Virus record (IMG/VR): IMGVR_UViG_3300042539_000672
Span: 1-24,192 of that record
DNA: 24,192 nt
Direction: 5' to 3' (one strand)
Source of the DNA: a virus
The notes beneath the pieces were generated by a model. The model saw only the letters and a program-made list of their open reading frames with translations, ran no database searches and was not told the DNA's origin. The position numbers and the translations under genes were made by a program. This document shows, in pieces, positions 5,967 to 13,933 of this stretch. Each line of letters begins with the position of its first letter. Within the stretch, counting starts at the first letter, position 1.

Positions 5967-7825
5967 GCCAGAAAATCACGTTCGGCGGCGAAGCAACGCT
6001 CATCGAGGCCCCGATCCTCGCGGACGGCCAGAGCAGCGGCAACCCGAAGTTCTCGCTCGTGGGCTACACCGGCCGGGCCATCCGGCAGGCATGGAGCCGC
6101 ACGCCGCTCGTCGTGGACCTGGCCGGCATGGACACGACCAGCCAGCCGATCGCGGTGATGCTCGGCCACCAGTACGACATCGACCACGCCGTCGGCCAGG
6201 CGTCGGATGTCGTGAACAGCGGCACGGACCTGACCGTGGCCACCGAGGTCATCGGCGAGAGCCCAGAGGTTGCGAAGGCCGTGACGCTGGCCCGCAAGGG
6301 CTGGCGGTTCCAGGCGTCGATCGGGGCCGACGTCGGCCGGATCGAGAACATCGCCGCCGGCGAGAGCGTCGAGGTGAACGGCCGCCAGTTCGCCGGCCCG
6401 ATCAGCGTGGTGCGTGCCAGCACGCTCCGCGAGGTGTCGATCGTCCTTTTCGGAGCAGACGCCGCTACGTCTGCCGCGATCGCTGCGGAAGCGAATGATG
6501 GAGGTTTCCCCATGGCGGATCACGCCACCCAGAAGCCCGACGAGGTCAAGGCCTCGGCGGAAGCCACGGCGAAGGTCGCCGTGGAAGCGAAGGCCCCCGA
6601 GGCCGTGACGCCGCCCGCTCCCTCCGTGGACCTGGGTGCGATCAAGGCCGAGCTGCTCGAGCAGATCCGGAAGGAGGTCAAGGCCGAAGCCCTCGCGGAC
6701 ATTCGTGCCGATCGCCCGTCCGCTCCGGCGGTTCACGTCGTCGCCAAGCCGGCCGAGACCGACGAGCTGCTCGTCGCCTCGATCTGCCTCGCCGGCAACC
6801 TGCCCGGCGTCGACAAGCAGTTCGGCGAGCGGACGCTCGAAGCCGCCCACAAGCGGCGGAACATGGGCCTCCAGGAGATGCTCCTGCGGGCCGCGAAGGC
6901 GAACGGCTACCAGGGTGATGCCTACAAGCTCACCGACGGCAACCTTCGCGACGTGCTGAAGGCATCGTTCGGGTCCAGCACCCATTCGATCGCCAACGTC
7001 GTCGGCACGGCCTACGGCAAGTTCCTCCTCAACGGCTACACCTCGGTGGAGTCGGTGTGGGACCGGATCTCGATGATCCGCCCCGTCTCCGACTTCAAGG
7101 CGGTGACCGGCGTGCGCGTCAACGGCGGGTTCACGTTCGAGGAAGTCGGCCCGGCCGGCGAGCTGAAGTCGGCCGAAGCGACCGACGAGGCCCGTTCGTT
7201 CGGTGCGAAGTCCTACGGCCGGATCTCCGCGATCAGCCGTCGGGACCTGATCAACGACGACCTCGGTGCTCTGACCGTGGTGCCCACCCGGCTCGGCCGT
7301 GGTGCGGCTCTCCGGTTCAACACCAACTTCTGGGCCGAGTTCCAGGCGTCTAACGCCACCTACTTCGAGCGGGCCACGGCCGGGGCTGGCAACGCCCTCA
7401 GCCTGACCAGCCTGAAGGCGGCCGTGTCGGCCTACCGGAAGGTCACCGACGCGGACGGCAACCCGCTGTCTGTGGCCCCGGCGATGCTGCTGCTCCCGCC
7501 GGAGCTGGAGATCGCGGGTGCCGAGCTCATGGGCTCGGCCCTGATCCACGGCACGAGCGGTGCGGCCCCCAGCACGAACGTGCTGGCCGGTCGTTATCAG
7601 GTCGTGTCGTCGGTCTACCTGTCGAGCGCGAGCACCTGGTGGCTCGTGGCGAACCCGGGCGACCTGAACGCGATGGAGGTGCTGTTCCTCAACGGCAACC
7701 GCAACCCCGTCGTGGAGCAGGCCGAGGCGGACTTCGACACGCTCGGCATCCAGGTCCGCGGGTACTTCGACTTCGGTGTCGCCAAGGGCGAGCCGAAGAG
7801 CTGCTACCGGATGGCCACGGCCTGA
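5963..7825 (+). CDS. Prohead protease / major capsid protein fusion
   Basis: This 620-aa protein combines two head-assembly activities. Residues about 1-175 are an HK97-type (S78) prohead serine protease, with the catalytic histidine in VMLGHQYDIDHAVGQ (His69) and the serine in KGWRFQASIGADVG (Ser119). It closes with the family's usual end, REVSIVLFGADAATS. Residues about 184-260 are charged and helical with Ala, Glu and Pro, like a scaffolding delta region (KAELLEQIRKEVKAEALADI). Residues about 260-620 are an HK97-fold capsid protein, with motifs such as MIRPVSDFKAVTGV, SYGRISAISRRDLINDD and the end block LDTLGIQVRGYFDFGVAK. This layout matches the known prohead protease/major capsid fusion family. 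The start GTG 5963 is preceded by AGGAGG. An in-frame ATG at 6512 with its own GGAGG could give a separate 437-aa scaffold-capsid product. Confidence 0.93.
   Translation: MSQKITFGGEATLIEAPILADGQSSGNPKFSLVGYTGRAIRQAWSRTPLVVDLAGMDTTSQPIAVMLGHQYDIDHAVGQASDVVNSGTDLTVATEVIGESPEVAKAVTLARKGWRFQASIGADVGRIENIAAGESVEVNGRQFAGPISVVRASTLREVSIVLFGADAATSAAIAAEANDGGFPMADHATQKPDEVKASAEATAKVAVEAKAPEAVTPPAPSVDLGAIKAELLEQIRKEVKAEALADIRADRPSAPAVHVVAKPAETDELLVASICLAGNLPGVDKQFGERTLEAAHKRRNMGLQEMLLRAAKANGYQGDAYKLTDGNLRDVLKASFGSSTHSIANVVGTAYGKFLLNGYTSVESVWDRISMIRPVSDFKAVTGVRVNGGFTFEEVGPAGELKSAEATDEARSFGAKSYGRISAISRRDLINDDLGALTVVPTRLGRGAALRFNTNFWAEFQASNATYFERATAGAGNALSLTSLKAAVSAYRKVTDADGNPLSVAPAMLLLPPELEIAGAELMGSALIHGTSGAAPSTNVLAGRYQVVSSVYLSSASTWWLVANPGDLNAMEVLFLNGNRNPVVEQAEADFDTLGIQVRGYFDFGVAKGEPKSCYRMATA
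6500..6514 (+). promoter_or_regulatory. Internal ribosome binding site and ATG in the capsid gene
   Basis: GGAGG (6500-6504) lies 7 bases before an in-frame ATG at 6512-6514, exactly at the junction between the protease domain and the helical scaffold-like region (Met184). This resembles lambda, where an internal start in the protease gene C makes the scaffold Nu3. Here it would release a scaffold plus capsid polypeptide without the protease, so capsid could be made in excess over protease. Confidence 0.6.
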
Positions 7826-7845
7826 CCCTGACAGTGCAAATCGTG

Positions 7846-7877
7846 CCCGGGGCCGGGAGCCCAAGCCCGGCCCCGGG
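7846..7877 (+). terminator. Perfect 12-bp GC hairpin after the capsid gene
   Basis: CCCGGGGCCGGG (7846-7857) and CCCGGCCCCGGG (7866-7877) form a perfect 12-bp stem with an 8-base loop, 20 bases after the capsid stop. No T-run follows. It may lower transcription into later genes or protect the 3' end of the highly expressed capsid message. Confidence 0.65.
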
Positions 7878-7923
7878 GTGACGACTCAAGTTCCTTCCAG
7901 ATCACAGAAAGCGAGAAACAAAC

Positions 7924-8253
7924 ATGGCGACGTTCGTGCAGAGGGGCGAGGCGATCGACTACACCCCGACGGCCGCGGTGGCCGCCGGTGCGGTGGTCGT
8001 GATGGGCAGCGTGGGTGTCGGCGTGGTGCCGGTGGCCCTGGCGGCCAACGAGAAGGGCAGCCTGTTCGTCGATGGTGTCGTGCGGCACCCGAAGACCTCC
8101 AACCAGGCGATCAACGCCTACGTCAAGGTGTACTGGGACGCGACGAACAGCGTCTTCACCAGCACCGTGGGCAGCAACGTGCTGGCTGGCTACGCGGTCG
8201 CCTCGGCCGCCGCTGGCGATGCGACGGTCGACGTCAAGTTGATGAAGTCTTGA
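7924..8253 (+). CDS. DUF2190 family capsid decoration-type protein
   Basis: This 109-aa, all-beta, glycine/alanine/valine-rich protein begins MATFVQRGEAIDYTPTAAVAAGAVVVMG and ends with GYAVASAAAGDATVDVKLM, which is the pattern of DUF2190. Members of that family sit directly after the major capsid gene and are thought to decorate or cement the capsid surface as trimers, like small head proteins. The central FVDGVVRHPK and AYVKVYWDATNSVFTS blocks also fit. Its position right after the protease-capsid fusion, with only a hairpin between, supports high-level expression together with the capsid. The Shine-Dalgarno sequence is weak (AAGCGAG), about 8 bases upstream. Confidence 0.85.
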   Translation: MATFVQRGEAIDYTPTAAVAAGAVVVMGSVGVGVVPVALAANEKGSLFVDGVVRHPKTSNQAINAYVKVYWDATNSVFTSTVGSNVLAGYAVASAAAGDATVDVKLMKS

Positions 8254-8263
8254 TCCAGGCCGC

Positions 8264-8294
8264 GGGGCGGGCCGCGTGAATCGCAGCCCGCCCC
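8264..8294 (+). terminator. GC-rich hairpin after the decoration gene
   Basis: GGGGCGGGC (8264-8272) and GCCCGCCCC (8286-8294) form a 9-bp stem with a 13-base loop, 10 bases after the stop. It is the third GC-rich hairpin following a small or capsid gene in this window and again lacks a T-run. It may mark the end of the abundant head-protein message. Confidence 0.5.
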
Positions 8295-8318
8295 CGGCCA
8301 TGGCCGGAGGGCAGTGCA

Positions 8319-8699
8319 GTGCAGGACATGCTCGCGAAGGCTGGCGGCTGGTTTGAGCAGCAGCGTCGTGAGCATCTCTCGGCGGCAGTGTCCTACTTCC
8401 CGGTCGGTGCCAGCCATCCGGTCACGTGCCGGGCCACGCCGACCATCGGGAGATGGGAGGGGATCGACTCGACCGGGCAGGTGGTGCGGATCGAGACGCG
8501 GGATTTCATCATCGGCTTCGCCGACTACGCGGCGGACCCGGTTCGCGGCGATCGGATCGTGGTGGTGGAGAACGGCGTCGAGCGGACGTATCAGGTGATC
8601 GTCCCGCAGGGGATGCAACAGGCGTGGAAGTGGGTGGACCGCAATCAGGGCGTCCGCCGGATTCACACGTTGGAAACCGACAAATATCCGAGGGCGTGA
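8319..8699 (+). CDS. Probable head-tail connector / stopper protein
   Basis: This is a 126-aa protein with an N-terminal helix (MLAKAGGWFEQQRREHLS) followed by beta strands, including SYFPVGASHPVTCRATPTIG, VVRIETRDFIIGFADY, DRIVVVENGVERTYQVIVP and a final IHTLETDK. This is the pattern of small head-completion proteins that carry a beta barrel closing the portal (stopper class, equivalent in position to lambda gpFII or SPP1 gp16). The start GTG 8319 has GGAGG (8306-8310) 8 bases upstream; an ATG three codons later is an alternative. The gene follows the capsid and decoration genes, which fits. The family assignment rests on pattern recall and gene order, not on a catalytic motif. Confidence 0.65.
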   Translation: MQDMLAKAGGWFEQQRREHLSAAVSYFPVGASHPVTCRATPTIGRWEGIDSTGQVVRIETRDFIIGFADYAADPVRGDRIVVVENGVERTYQVIVPQGMQQAWKWVDRNQGVRRIHTLETDKYPRA

Positions 8700-8702
8700 C
8701 CG

Positions 8703-9047
8703 ATGGCCGTGTTCGAGCAGCTTCCCGGCGAACTGAACCTGTCGCTCGTGCGCGGCGACGAGTTTCCGTTTTCCGCCACATTCAACACCAACCTCACCGG
8801 CTACACGCTCCAGGCGTCGATCTACAACGACGCCACCGGCACGGAACTCACGGCCCCGTCGGTGAACATGACCACCGCCACGGTGGGCGGCGTCACGACC
8901 AGCACCGTGGCCTTCCTGCTCACCGAAACCCAGACGGCCGTGCTGACGGCGGCTCGGATGCGGTGGTTCTTCCGTTGGGTGTCGCCGGCCCCCGGCAGCG
9001 TGACGCGGACGATCCTGGCCGGCACCGTCCGGGCGGTGAAGCCATGA
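8703..9047 (+). CDS. Small beta-sandwich structural protein
   Basis: This 114-aa, beta-rich protein begins with LNLSLVRGDEFPFSATFNTNLTGYTLQASIYN. This is an entry strand pattern shared with small phage proteins whose first domain resembles the N-terminal domain of the upper baseplate protein BppU (DUF2479-like). The rest alternates strands rich in Thr and Val and ends with a compact strand, TRTILAGTVRAVKP. It has no signal peptide or cysteines. It overlaps the next gene by four bases (ATGA), and that gene encodes a protein with the same general plan, so the two may be distant paralogues. It probably anchors or forms part of a virion appendage. The precise role is unknown. Confidence 0.55.
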   Translation: MAVFEQLPGELNLSLVRGDEFPFSATFNTNLTGYTLQASIYNDATGTELTAPSVNMTTATVGGVTTSTVAFLLTETQTAVLTAARMRWFFRWVSPAPGSVTRTILAGTVRAVKP

Positions 9048-9400
9048 CGCCGGCAAAGTACGACTTCCCCGACCAGACGGCCGGCGACACGGTCGCCAAC
9101 CGCAGGTTCACGGTGACGCGCACCGTCGGCGGCGTCACGTCGCCGGAGAACCTGACCGGCGTGGCGATCGCGTGCTGGTTCGCGCGTGGCGAAGGTGGCG
9201 GGCCTGTCGTGCTCAAACTGGCGATCGGCAGCGGCCTCACTGTCGTGAACGCCGCCGGCGGGATCTTTGATCTGGGCGGCTTCTCGGTGCCACGCGAGCC
9301 CGGTCCGTACCGCTACGACATCCAATTCACCTACCCCGACGGCCGTGTGCGGACCTACGTGGCCGGCCGGATGCGGGTGCTCGCGGACGTGAGCACGTGA
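9044..9400 (+). CDS. Small beta-rich structural protein, related to its neighbour
   Basis: This 118-aa protein has FPDQTAGDTVANRRFTVTRTVGG at its start, followed by a NLTGVAIACWFARG strand and GPYRYDIQFTYPDGRVRTYVAGRMRVL at its end. The ending describes the edge strands of an immunoglobulin-like domain and is common in small phage proteins placed before fibres. The motif NLTG followed by an alternating strand is shared with the preceding protein (NLTGYTLQASIY), suggesting duplication. The start ATG 9044 lies in an ATGA overlap, and its stop is in turn overlapped by the GTG of the next gene. The frame is open upstream but only as a shadow of the earlier gene. Probable appendage-base protein, function not proven. 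Confidence 0.55.
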   Translation: MTPAKYDFPDQTAGDTVANRRFTVTRTVGGVTSPENLTGVAIACWFARGEGGGPVVLKLAIGSGLTVVNAAGGIFDLGGFSVPREPGPYRYDIQFTYPDGRVRTYVAGRMRVLADVST

Positions 9401-9921
9401 TCGACGACGTCTCGATCTCTGTTGCGGAAACGGTCGAGGACGTCGGGCTGGTCGTCGGCGGCGGAGAGACCGTCGGCCTGTCCGTGGGAGGCACGACCGA
9501 AACGGTGTCGCTGGTGGTGGCCGCTGCAGGCGACGTCGCGACCCTGGCCGTGGTCGAGGCCGCGGAGACCATCGCCCTGGCCGTGCTGCCGGACGCCGAC
9601 GCCGTAGCGGTCGCCATCGCCGATCACGGCGAGACGGTCGTGATCACGGTGGCACCGCCTACCACGGGCGAGGCCGCGGCCGAGACCTGGGAGACGGTCG
9701 CCAAGAACCTCGGGGCCTACCCCGCCACGCTCGCCTACGCGGCTGGCGAGCTGGCGAGCATCACCTACGCCACGCCCGGCGGGTCGATCGTCAAGACGCT
9801 CAACCGCACGGCAGGCCGGCTCGCGTCGATCGTCCTCTCGGGGGCGCTGCCGTCTGGCATCGCGACCACGAAGACGCTGACCTACAGCGGCGAAACCCTG
9901 ACGGGGGTGGCGTATGGCTAG
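9397..9921 (+). CDS. Strand-repeat structural protein
   Basis: This 174-aa protein has two parts. Residues about 1-86 are made of eight short repeats of about 10-12 residues, with a pattern such as ETVGLSVGG, ETVSLVVAA, ETIALAVLP and ETVVITVAP. Each is an alternating-hydrophobic strand followed by an acidic/threonine turn, which would stack as a beta-solenoid or fibre-shaft-like structure. Residues about 95-174 have two YA/YT..GELASITYA-type strands and IVLSGALPSGIATTKTLTYSGETLTGVAYG. I recall that ending from phage structural proteins located next to fibres. The start GTG 9397 overlaps the previous stop (GTGA), and the gene overlaps the following fibre gene by eight bases. It is probably a fibre shaft or linker; the repeat period is unusual. 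Confidence 0.55.
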   Translation: MIDDVSISVAETVEDVGLVVGGGETVGLSVGGTTETVSLVVAAAGDVATLAVVEAAETIALAVLPDADAVAVAIADHGETVVITVAPPTTGEAAAETWETVAKNLGAYPATLAYAAGELASITYATPGGSIVKTLNRTAGRLASIVLSGALPSGIATTKTLTYSGETLTGVAYG

Positions 9922-12490
9922 CCAGACAGTCACCACGACCGTCAACTACGACGCGGCCTCGATCTCGGGCCTCCTCGACGGCGAGTCGATCACGATCAAC
10001 GGCGGCAGCGTCACGGTAAGTGCAGATGTGCGATGGAACCAGCAGGCCGCCGTGTTTGGCGCAGTGACAATCTCGTCGTCGCTGGGCGGATCGTTTTTGA
10101 TTGACGGGACGCAGGTGTGGGAGGTGCCATTTTCGGCATCGACCGGAAACGTGCCGACGCAGGCCGCCCTCGGCTCAAACGGCGTCACGGGCGGAACCAG
10201 CGGCGCAACGGGCGAACTGACGCGAGTGTGGGCGACCGGCTCGCTCACTCCTGCCGCAGCGGGCGGTGCGATGCCTGCGACGGGCTACATCAAACTCCGC
10301 TCCAGGTCAGGCAGTTTCCAGGCCGGCGAAACCATCACGCTGCCCGGCGGGGCGACGGTCACGGCGAGCAGCGCAGGCAGGCGGTCATGGATTCACGTTG
10401 TCGGTCGAGGTTCGTTGACGGCAGCAGGTTCCCGCCTGTCCATTCCACGACTAGGTACGCACTCGATCACCGGCGACTGGTACGAACTCGGCACCACAAA
10501 CGGAAACGACAACCAGACTTTTCAATACCCTGTGTCTGATATTTGCCCAGCGATTTGGATTGAGAATTCTGCTGGTTCTGGCGTCTACGAAATCTGGCTC
10601 AACGCCCACACGAGATGGACGGACGGCGCCGTCGCAACAAGCGATAAACGAGGAATGTTTTTCAACTGCGACGGCTCAACCGGCGTCATAACAATCGCAG
10701 CACGTGGGGCAAACAATGCAGGCTTGAAACCGCCAACGGGATGTAAAGTTCGTATTCCGAATGTCATACTTTCGAGCGCCGAACCCGGTAATTACGCCGT
10801 GAATATCGCGCCCAGCAGCATGACCTTTCGCTTCGGATACCAAACTCCGGGGGGGTCTCTAAATATCAACTACGCCTCGTGCGGATGGAACGTCGCCGGA
10901 AGTTCCACCTACTCGGTCAGCATACAAAATACAGGCATTGCCGGAGCAACGTCATTCAATACGATTACCGCCACCGCTGTGTTTCGGAACGTAGGCGTCG
11001 GGCTCGTGGTTGATATGGCGGGTGCATCCCCATTCTCAATCCTAAACAGTTACGCAGGGACCACTGTAGAAGATGTGTATATCGCCAACAATGCGGTCAA
11101 CTCTGTGGCTTTCGCAATAACAGACGTCGCGAAATACACGGTTACTGGGCTGAAGTGCATTTCGTTTGGAACGACCGGAACCAATGCCCCCGGTGCATCG
11201 GCTCGTGCGATACAGGCCACTCGACTGGTGGACTCCACGTTCACTGACTGCGTTGCCATTGGTGGAATCGGGTTCACGTTAACTCCATGCACGCGAGTCA
11301 AGGTTATCGGCACTAAATATGCGAGCAGGTCAATAGGTACAACGCAAACTGACGCGCACTTCGGCGTAACAATCACAGGCGGCTCGGACACGGTGACGGT
11401 TGATGGCTTCAGTAATTTTGACAGCATTGCGAACGCGCACCCGTATAACGGAATAGTAAACATCCCGAGCGGAAACAACATCGAGATCAAAAATATAGGC
11501 ACGTCCTCGACCCCTTACGACGGTGGCAGTGCGAACCAGTGCGCATACCTAGCGCTACTCTCAACCTGCCTGGGTGTGGTCATGCGACGCTGTTACGGCA
11601 CAAATCTCAGGCTAGCGATGGTCAGTCCGGCATCGCCCGCGGTTGGTTTCGAGGCGTACAACTGTTGGGGTGATGCGGCGGACGTGCAAATCAACACCTG
11701 CCAAAACTCTACACTGCGAGGCGGGCGCTACACGCCGACGACCACAGGTCAATTTTACGTTTATGGGACGCACTGGATGGATGGATGGACCTCGACAACT
11801 GCTGGGTTCATCCTGCTCGCATGTAACGAACCAACCGCTGAGTCTCTCGCTCAATGCACTGCATCTCTCGGCGTCGGCTCCGGCTTTACTGCATCGGGGA
11901 ACGTAGCGATGAAGCTGCTAACTGATTCAGTAATTTGGGAGATGCCGTACTTCGCCCTGGGGGTCACGGGGTTCGCCAACACGGCCCCCACGATCACCGG
12001 CACGAGCACCGCCAACCACACGCTCCAGTTTCAGGCGGACACCGGAAGCGGCTGGAACGGTACATGGACGGCCTTGACCGGCGCGAACCTCGCGAGCGTG
12101 AGCGTGAACCCTGCCGTCGGCGTGAAGCTCCGCGTGCGGGCTACGGTGAACGCGGCATCCGCCACGAACCTCCTGACCTACATCACCATCGCCACGACGA
12201 CCACCGCAACCGACCAGCAGCGCGAGTACCCGCTGCCCGGGGCGCTGCTCACGGTGTCGGGCCTTGTCGCGGGCAGCCGCGTGAAGGTGACGCGGTTGGA
12301 CACTGGGGCGCTACTGGCGCAGGACTCGACCGCCGGAACCTCACTGACGCTCGACATGGCCTACACCGGAGCGGTTCGCGTGGAGGCCCGAAACGCCAGC
12401 GGTGCCACGACCTACCGACCGTGGGTCACGCAAGTCTCGATCGCTACCGGAACCACGACCACAGTGACAGCCCTCCAAGAGCAGGACTAA
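9914..12490 (+). CDS. Large tail fibre / tailspike-like appendage protein
   Basis: This 858-aa, Gly/Thr/Ser/Asn-rich beta protein has no enzyme motif that I recognise. The N-terminal part (about residues 1-165) has strands such as ESITINGGSVTVSADVRW and a glycine-rich GGTSGATGELTRVW section, likely the virion attachment end. The middle (about 180-670) reads like a right-handed beta-helix, with repeated short strands and turns (for example VKVIGTKYASRS, TVTVDGFSNFDSI, NNIEIKNIG, NSTLRGGRYT). The DNA of this middle part is clearly poorer in G and C than its flanks. The C-terminal part (about 700-858) has compact beta domains, including GLVAGSRVKVTRLDTGALLAQ, and ends in VTQVSIATGTTTTVTALQEQD. 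It is the best candidate for the host receptor-binding protein. No chaperone or intramolecular autocleavage motif is evident. Confidence 0.7.
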   Translation: MASQTVTTTVNYDAASISGLLDGESITINGGSVTVSADVRWNQQAAVFGAVTISSSLGGSFLIDGTQVWEVPFSASTGNVPTQAALGSNGVTGGTSGATGELTRVWATGSLTPAAAGGAMPATGYIKLRSRSGSFQAGETITLPGGATVTASSAGRRSWIHVVGRGSLTAAGSRLSIPRLGTHSITGDWYELGTTNGNDNQTFQYPVSDICPAIWIENSAGSGVYEIWLNAHTRWTDGAVATSDKRGMFFNCDGSTGVITIAARGANNAGLKPPTGCKVRIPNVILSSAEPGNYAVNIAPSSMTFRFGYQTPGGSLNINYASCGWNVAGSSTYSVSIQNTGIAGATSFNTITATAVFRNVGVGLVVDMAGASPFSILNSYAGTTVEDVYIANNAVNSVAFAITDVAKYTVTGLKCISFGTTGTNAPGASARAIQATRLVDSTFTDCVAIGGIGFTLTPCTRVKVIGTKYASRSIGTTQTDAHFGVTITGGSDTVTVDGFSNFDSIANAHPYNGIVNIPSGNNIEIKNIGTSSTPYDGGSANQCAYLALLSTCLGVVMRRCYGTNLRLAMVSPASPAVGFEAYNCWGDAADVQINTCQNSTLRGGRYTPTTTGQFYVYGTHWMDGWTSTTAGFILLACNEPTAESLAQCTASLGVGSGFTASGNVAMKLLTDSVIWEMPYFALGVTGFANTAPTITGTSTANHTLQFQADTGSGWNGTWTALTGANLASVSVNPAVGVKLRVRATVNAASATNLLTYITIATTTTATDQQREYPLPGALLTVSGLVAGSRVKVTRLDTGALLAQDSTAGTSLTLDMAYTGAVRVEARNASGATTYRPWVTQVSIATGTTTTVTALQEQD

Positions 12491-12493
12491 GCC

Positions 12494-13930
12494 ATGCCCA
12501 TCCAAGACGACTTTTCGATCTCCGCAGTCGGTGCGATCCGCCACACGAGCGGCACCACGGTCTACTCCGTGCTCGACCTGCACGCCTGGCTGCAAGACCT
12601 GGCCGACGATGCGGCGGCAACGTCCAACGACCTCGTGGACATCCTGGCGCCGAATCCGTCCCGCCTCGACGGCCCGCGAGACGTGGCCGTGGCATCAAGG
12701 CTCAATCTGCTCACCAGCGGCTCGGTCGCATTCAACCTCGACGATGACGCCGCCCAGTATGTGAACTTCGGCTCGGTGAAGCAGGACGGCGGCAACGTCC
12801 AATACAGTGGCTTGAAGACGATCGGTGGAATCGTCGCCGCGTCGCCGATCTACGTCGTCCAGGACGGGAACAAGTTGACGAAGTTCTGGGCCGACGGCCA
12901 CGTTCAGATTTTGGTGAAGGTACGGTCGGCCGGCTCGCTCATCGACTCCGGCAACGTGACGGCCTTCTCGCGGAAGTGGGGGCAAACCTATTCCCACTTC
13001 GACGTGAATCTCAGCGCGGGTGGCGAGAGCAACGCGGCTCTCTCGACCGCCGTCGATAGTAACGTCGTGCTGACCGAGGTCCAGGCGGCGGCCCTCTCGA
13101 CGAAGGTCGCGGTGACCTTCGGCGACACGAATCAAGACCTCGGCAACGGCAACGGCTCCAAGCTCTACCGCGGCACGATCACGCTCTCGAACGGCTGCAC
13201 GCTCCAGGAGGCGTACCAGTACCTCCAGTATGTCACCCGCGAGGGTTCGACCACGACGCTCAACAGCATCCCCGGCTGGCGGTATCGCGTCCTCAACTCG
13301 GGCTACACGGAGATCCCGTCGGCTCCCTTCGGCGCGTTTGCCGGTGGTACGTTCTTCGCCGCGCGTGGCTGGTTCGTGACCGGCGTCCTGGCGGGCGAGT
13401 CCACCCGCTACCAGCTCGTGGCCGACGACGGCACGACGCAGACGCCCCCGACGCTGATCGGCGTGACGGTGGGCAACCTCGTGAGCGGCGACCGCGTGCT
13501 GGTCGCCCGCGAGAACGGCAGCGGCGGCATCCTCCGCGACGAATACACACCCGTCGCGGCGAGTGCCGGGGCCACGGCGCTCACGGTGGTCGAGTCGATC
13601 AAGACCGACACGCCGTCGAGCGGCGTGATCCGCATCAAGGGACTGCGGTACACCTACTCGGCGTTCAACGCCGGCACGAAGACCTTCTCGGGTCTGTCGC
13701 CTGCGCTCGCTGGCAACATCGTGACGGCCGACGACGTGTTCGTGCCCTACGTTGACCGGGTCGCCGCATCTGCTTCCGAGAGCGTGACGTTCATCTACAG
13801 TGCAAACTTCTCGGCTCGCGTGGATGTGCGAAACGGATCGGGCCTGTCGCCCATCATTCCGTTCTCGACGCTCCTGTCGGTGACGTCTGCCGGTGCCTCG
13901 GTCAATGCCTCGCGTAACTCCGATGTGTGA
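12494..13930 (+). CDS. Virion appendage structural protein
   Basis: This 478-aa protein carries blocks that I recall from a widespread family of phage structural proteins: AASPIYVVQDGNKLTKFWADGHVQILVKVR, VTAFSRKWGQTYSHFDVNLSAGGE, DLGNGNGSKLYRGTITL and EAYQYLQYVTREGS. A C-terminal region with GDRVLVARENGSGGIL and SARVDVRNGSGLSPI follows. The end resembles the final domains of the preceding 858-aa fibre (SRVKVTRLDTGALL and GAVRVEARNASG), so the two proteins share a C-terminal domain type and may bind the same partner. It follows the fibre by three bases and runs directly into the 158-aa gene. The family is known in my memory only as phage structural or hypothetical; a role in the fibre or tail-side appendage is inferred from context. 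Confidence 0.6.
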   Translation: MPIQDDFSISAVGAIRHTSGTTVYSVLDLHAWLQDLADDAAATSNDLVDILAPNPSRLDGPRDVAVASRLNLLTSGSVAFNLDDDAAQYVNFGSVKQDGGNVQYSGLKTIGGIVAASPIYVVQDGNKLTKFWADGHVQILVKVRSAGSLIDSGNVTAFSRKWGQTYSHFDVNLSAGGESNAALSTAVDSNVVLTEVQAAALSTKVAVTFGDTNQDLGNGNGSKLYRGTITLSNGCTLQEAYQYLQYVTREGSTTTLNSIPGWRYRVLNSGYTEIPSAPFGAFAGGTFFAARGWFVTGVLAGESTRYQLVADDGTTQTPPTLIGVTVGNLVSGDRVLVARENGSGGILRDEYTPVAASAGATALTVVESIKTDTPSSGVIRIKGLRYTYSAFNAGTKTFSGLSPALAGNIVTADDVFVPYVDRVAASASESVTFIYSANFSARVDVRNGSGLSPIIPFSTLLSVTSAGASVNASRNSDV

Positions 13931-13933
13931 TCC

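Noticed and set aside
5921-7864. 647-codon open frame on the minus strand
   Set aside because: It is fully opposite the protease-capsid fusion, which has clear motifs. Composition is typical of an antisense shadow.
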